Shown here piece after piece: positions 32,406-32,687 of a stretch of 32,687 nucleotides of DNA. Under the pieces are notes generated by a model, which ran no database searches, was not told the DNA's origin, and worked only from the letters and a program-made list of their open reading frames with translations. This DNA comes from Chthoniobacter sp. (lineage in GTDB: Bacteria; Verrucomicrobiota; Verrucomicrobiia; Chthoniobacterales; Chthoniobacteraceae): NCBI GenBank assembly GCA_028293645.1, contig JAQGOK010000131.1:1-32687 (forward strand), read 5' to 3'. Numbering within the stretch: the first letter of the stretch is position 1; the number at the start of each line of letters is the position of its first letter. The translations under genes were made by a program, and so were the position numbers.

Positions 32406-32687
32406 TTAACGAACTGCGGTGATCTGCGCGGAAACAAATTGCTGGATCGCGCTCAAGGTCCGGCGATCGACCATCTCTTGCGTTTCAACGCTGGCCTTGA
32501 GCTGGCGCTTGGTGACGTTCAGCGAGTGATCGCCACCTTCGACCGCGTGCAGTTCGTTCCGCGCACGCATCTCTCGACGGACCTGCGCGAGCACTTCCAG
32601 CGGGCAAAGCGCGTCCCGAGTGCCTTGCACGAACAAGACCGGAGCGGCCAACTCGCGCAGCACCTTGTCGCGCAGCCTGGTGCAATC
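32406..32687 (-). CDS. Alpha/beta hydrolase, C-terminal part (runs off window)
   Basis: Only the last 93 residues are inside the window; the frame is open to the right edge, so the start is missing. The visible part begins in the late beta-sheet: LRELAAPVLFVQGTRDALCP holds the catalytic Asp in GTRD, and HAVEGGDHSLNVTKRQ holds the catalytic His in GGDHS. The pattern matches dienelactone-hydrolase-like proteins of the KANL3/Tex30 type, whose substrates are unknown. The nucleophile serine would be upstream. The stop codon lies 4 bases before the ligD ATG, so the two genes are very likely in one transcript. A GTG at 32663 is an internal codon, not the start. Confidence 0.85.
   Translation of the reverse strand, partial: DCTRLRDKVLRELAAPVLFVQGTRDALCPLEVLAQVRREMRARNELHAVEGGDHSLNVTKRQLKASVETQEMVDRRTLSAIQQFVSAQITAVR

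Noticed and set aside
1-32687. Defence system, prophage, CRISPR or transposon
   Set aside because: No nuclease/helicase cassette, integrase, transposase, direct-repeat array or att-like repeat was seen. LigD is a repair enzyme, not evidence of a defence island by itself.

Overview
This window is chromosomal DNA of a high-GC Gram-negative bacterium, most probably a member of the Verrucomicrobiota (Opitutae/Spartobacteria-like). The assignment is an inference. It rests on a giant PEP-CTERM protein built of autotransporter-associated beta-strand repeats, a delta-60-repeat/FN3 surface protein with the C-terminal module common in this phylum, a WecA-type transferase with a long extra C-terminus, and an O-antigen ligase with a long helical tail. 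No rRNA, tRNA, CRISPR array, insertion sequence or phage gene was seen.

Layout. 1-312 holds no gene I can support. 313-2687: a TPR protein (+) converges on the dTDP-rhamnose pair rfbB-rfbD (-). 2798-4813: a DUF485/YjcH protein and an ActP-type acetate symporter (+). 4821-9897: an envelope polysaccharide cluster (+) with a possible small membrane protein, a GT4 glycosyltransferase, two tiny ORFs chained by ATGA overlaps, a WecA/MraY-family transferase and an O-antigen ligase/polymerase. 9950-13222: a Fur-family regulator with a candidate leaderless promoter, argH and a DctA-like symporter (+). 13229-16554 (-): a site-2-protease-like M50 membrane protease, a conserved unknown protein, a LysM protein with a degenerate L,D-transpeptidase domain, and accA, which overlaps the preceding stop codon. 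16632-22472 (-): the 1946-residue beta-strand-repeat PEP-CTERM protein. 22651-25834 (+): a delta-60-repeat protein broken by two single-base frameshifts. 26005-32687 (-): an RluA-family pseudouridine synthase, a small two-helix membrane protein, a MocR-type regulator, a CorA-like protein, a remnant of an S41 protease tail, a complete three-domain LigD, and the C-terminal part of an alpha/beta hydrolase running off the window.

How the parts fit together. dTDP-rhamnose synthesis (rfbB/rfbD), lipid-linked sugar priming (WecA family), sugar addition (GT4) and chain ligation or polymerisation (Wzy_C) describe surface polysaccharide synthesis. PEP-CTERM proteins are known to be sorted by exosortase in genomes with such polysaccharide systems, but no exosortase is in this window. 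The rest is mostly housekeeping: arginine synthesis, malonyl-CoA synthesis, acetate and dicarboxylate uptake, and bacterial NHEJ. I see no clear new defence or mobile system. The most unusual items are the ATGA relay at 6046-6187, the L,D-transpeptidase-like protein lacking its catalytic cysteine and joined to accA, the 7+7 repeat plan of the frameshifted delta-60 protein, and the S41 protease scar between ligD and the CorA-like gene.
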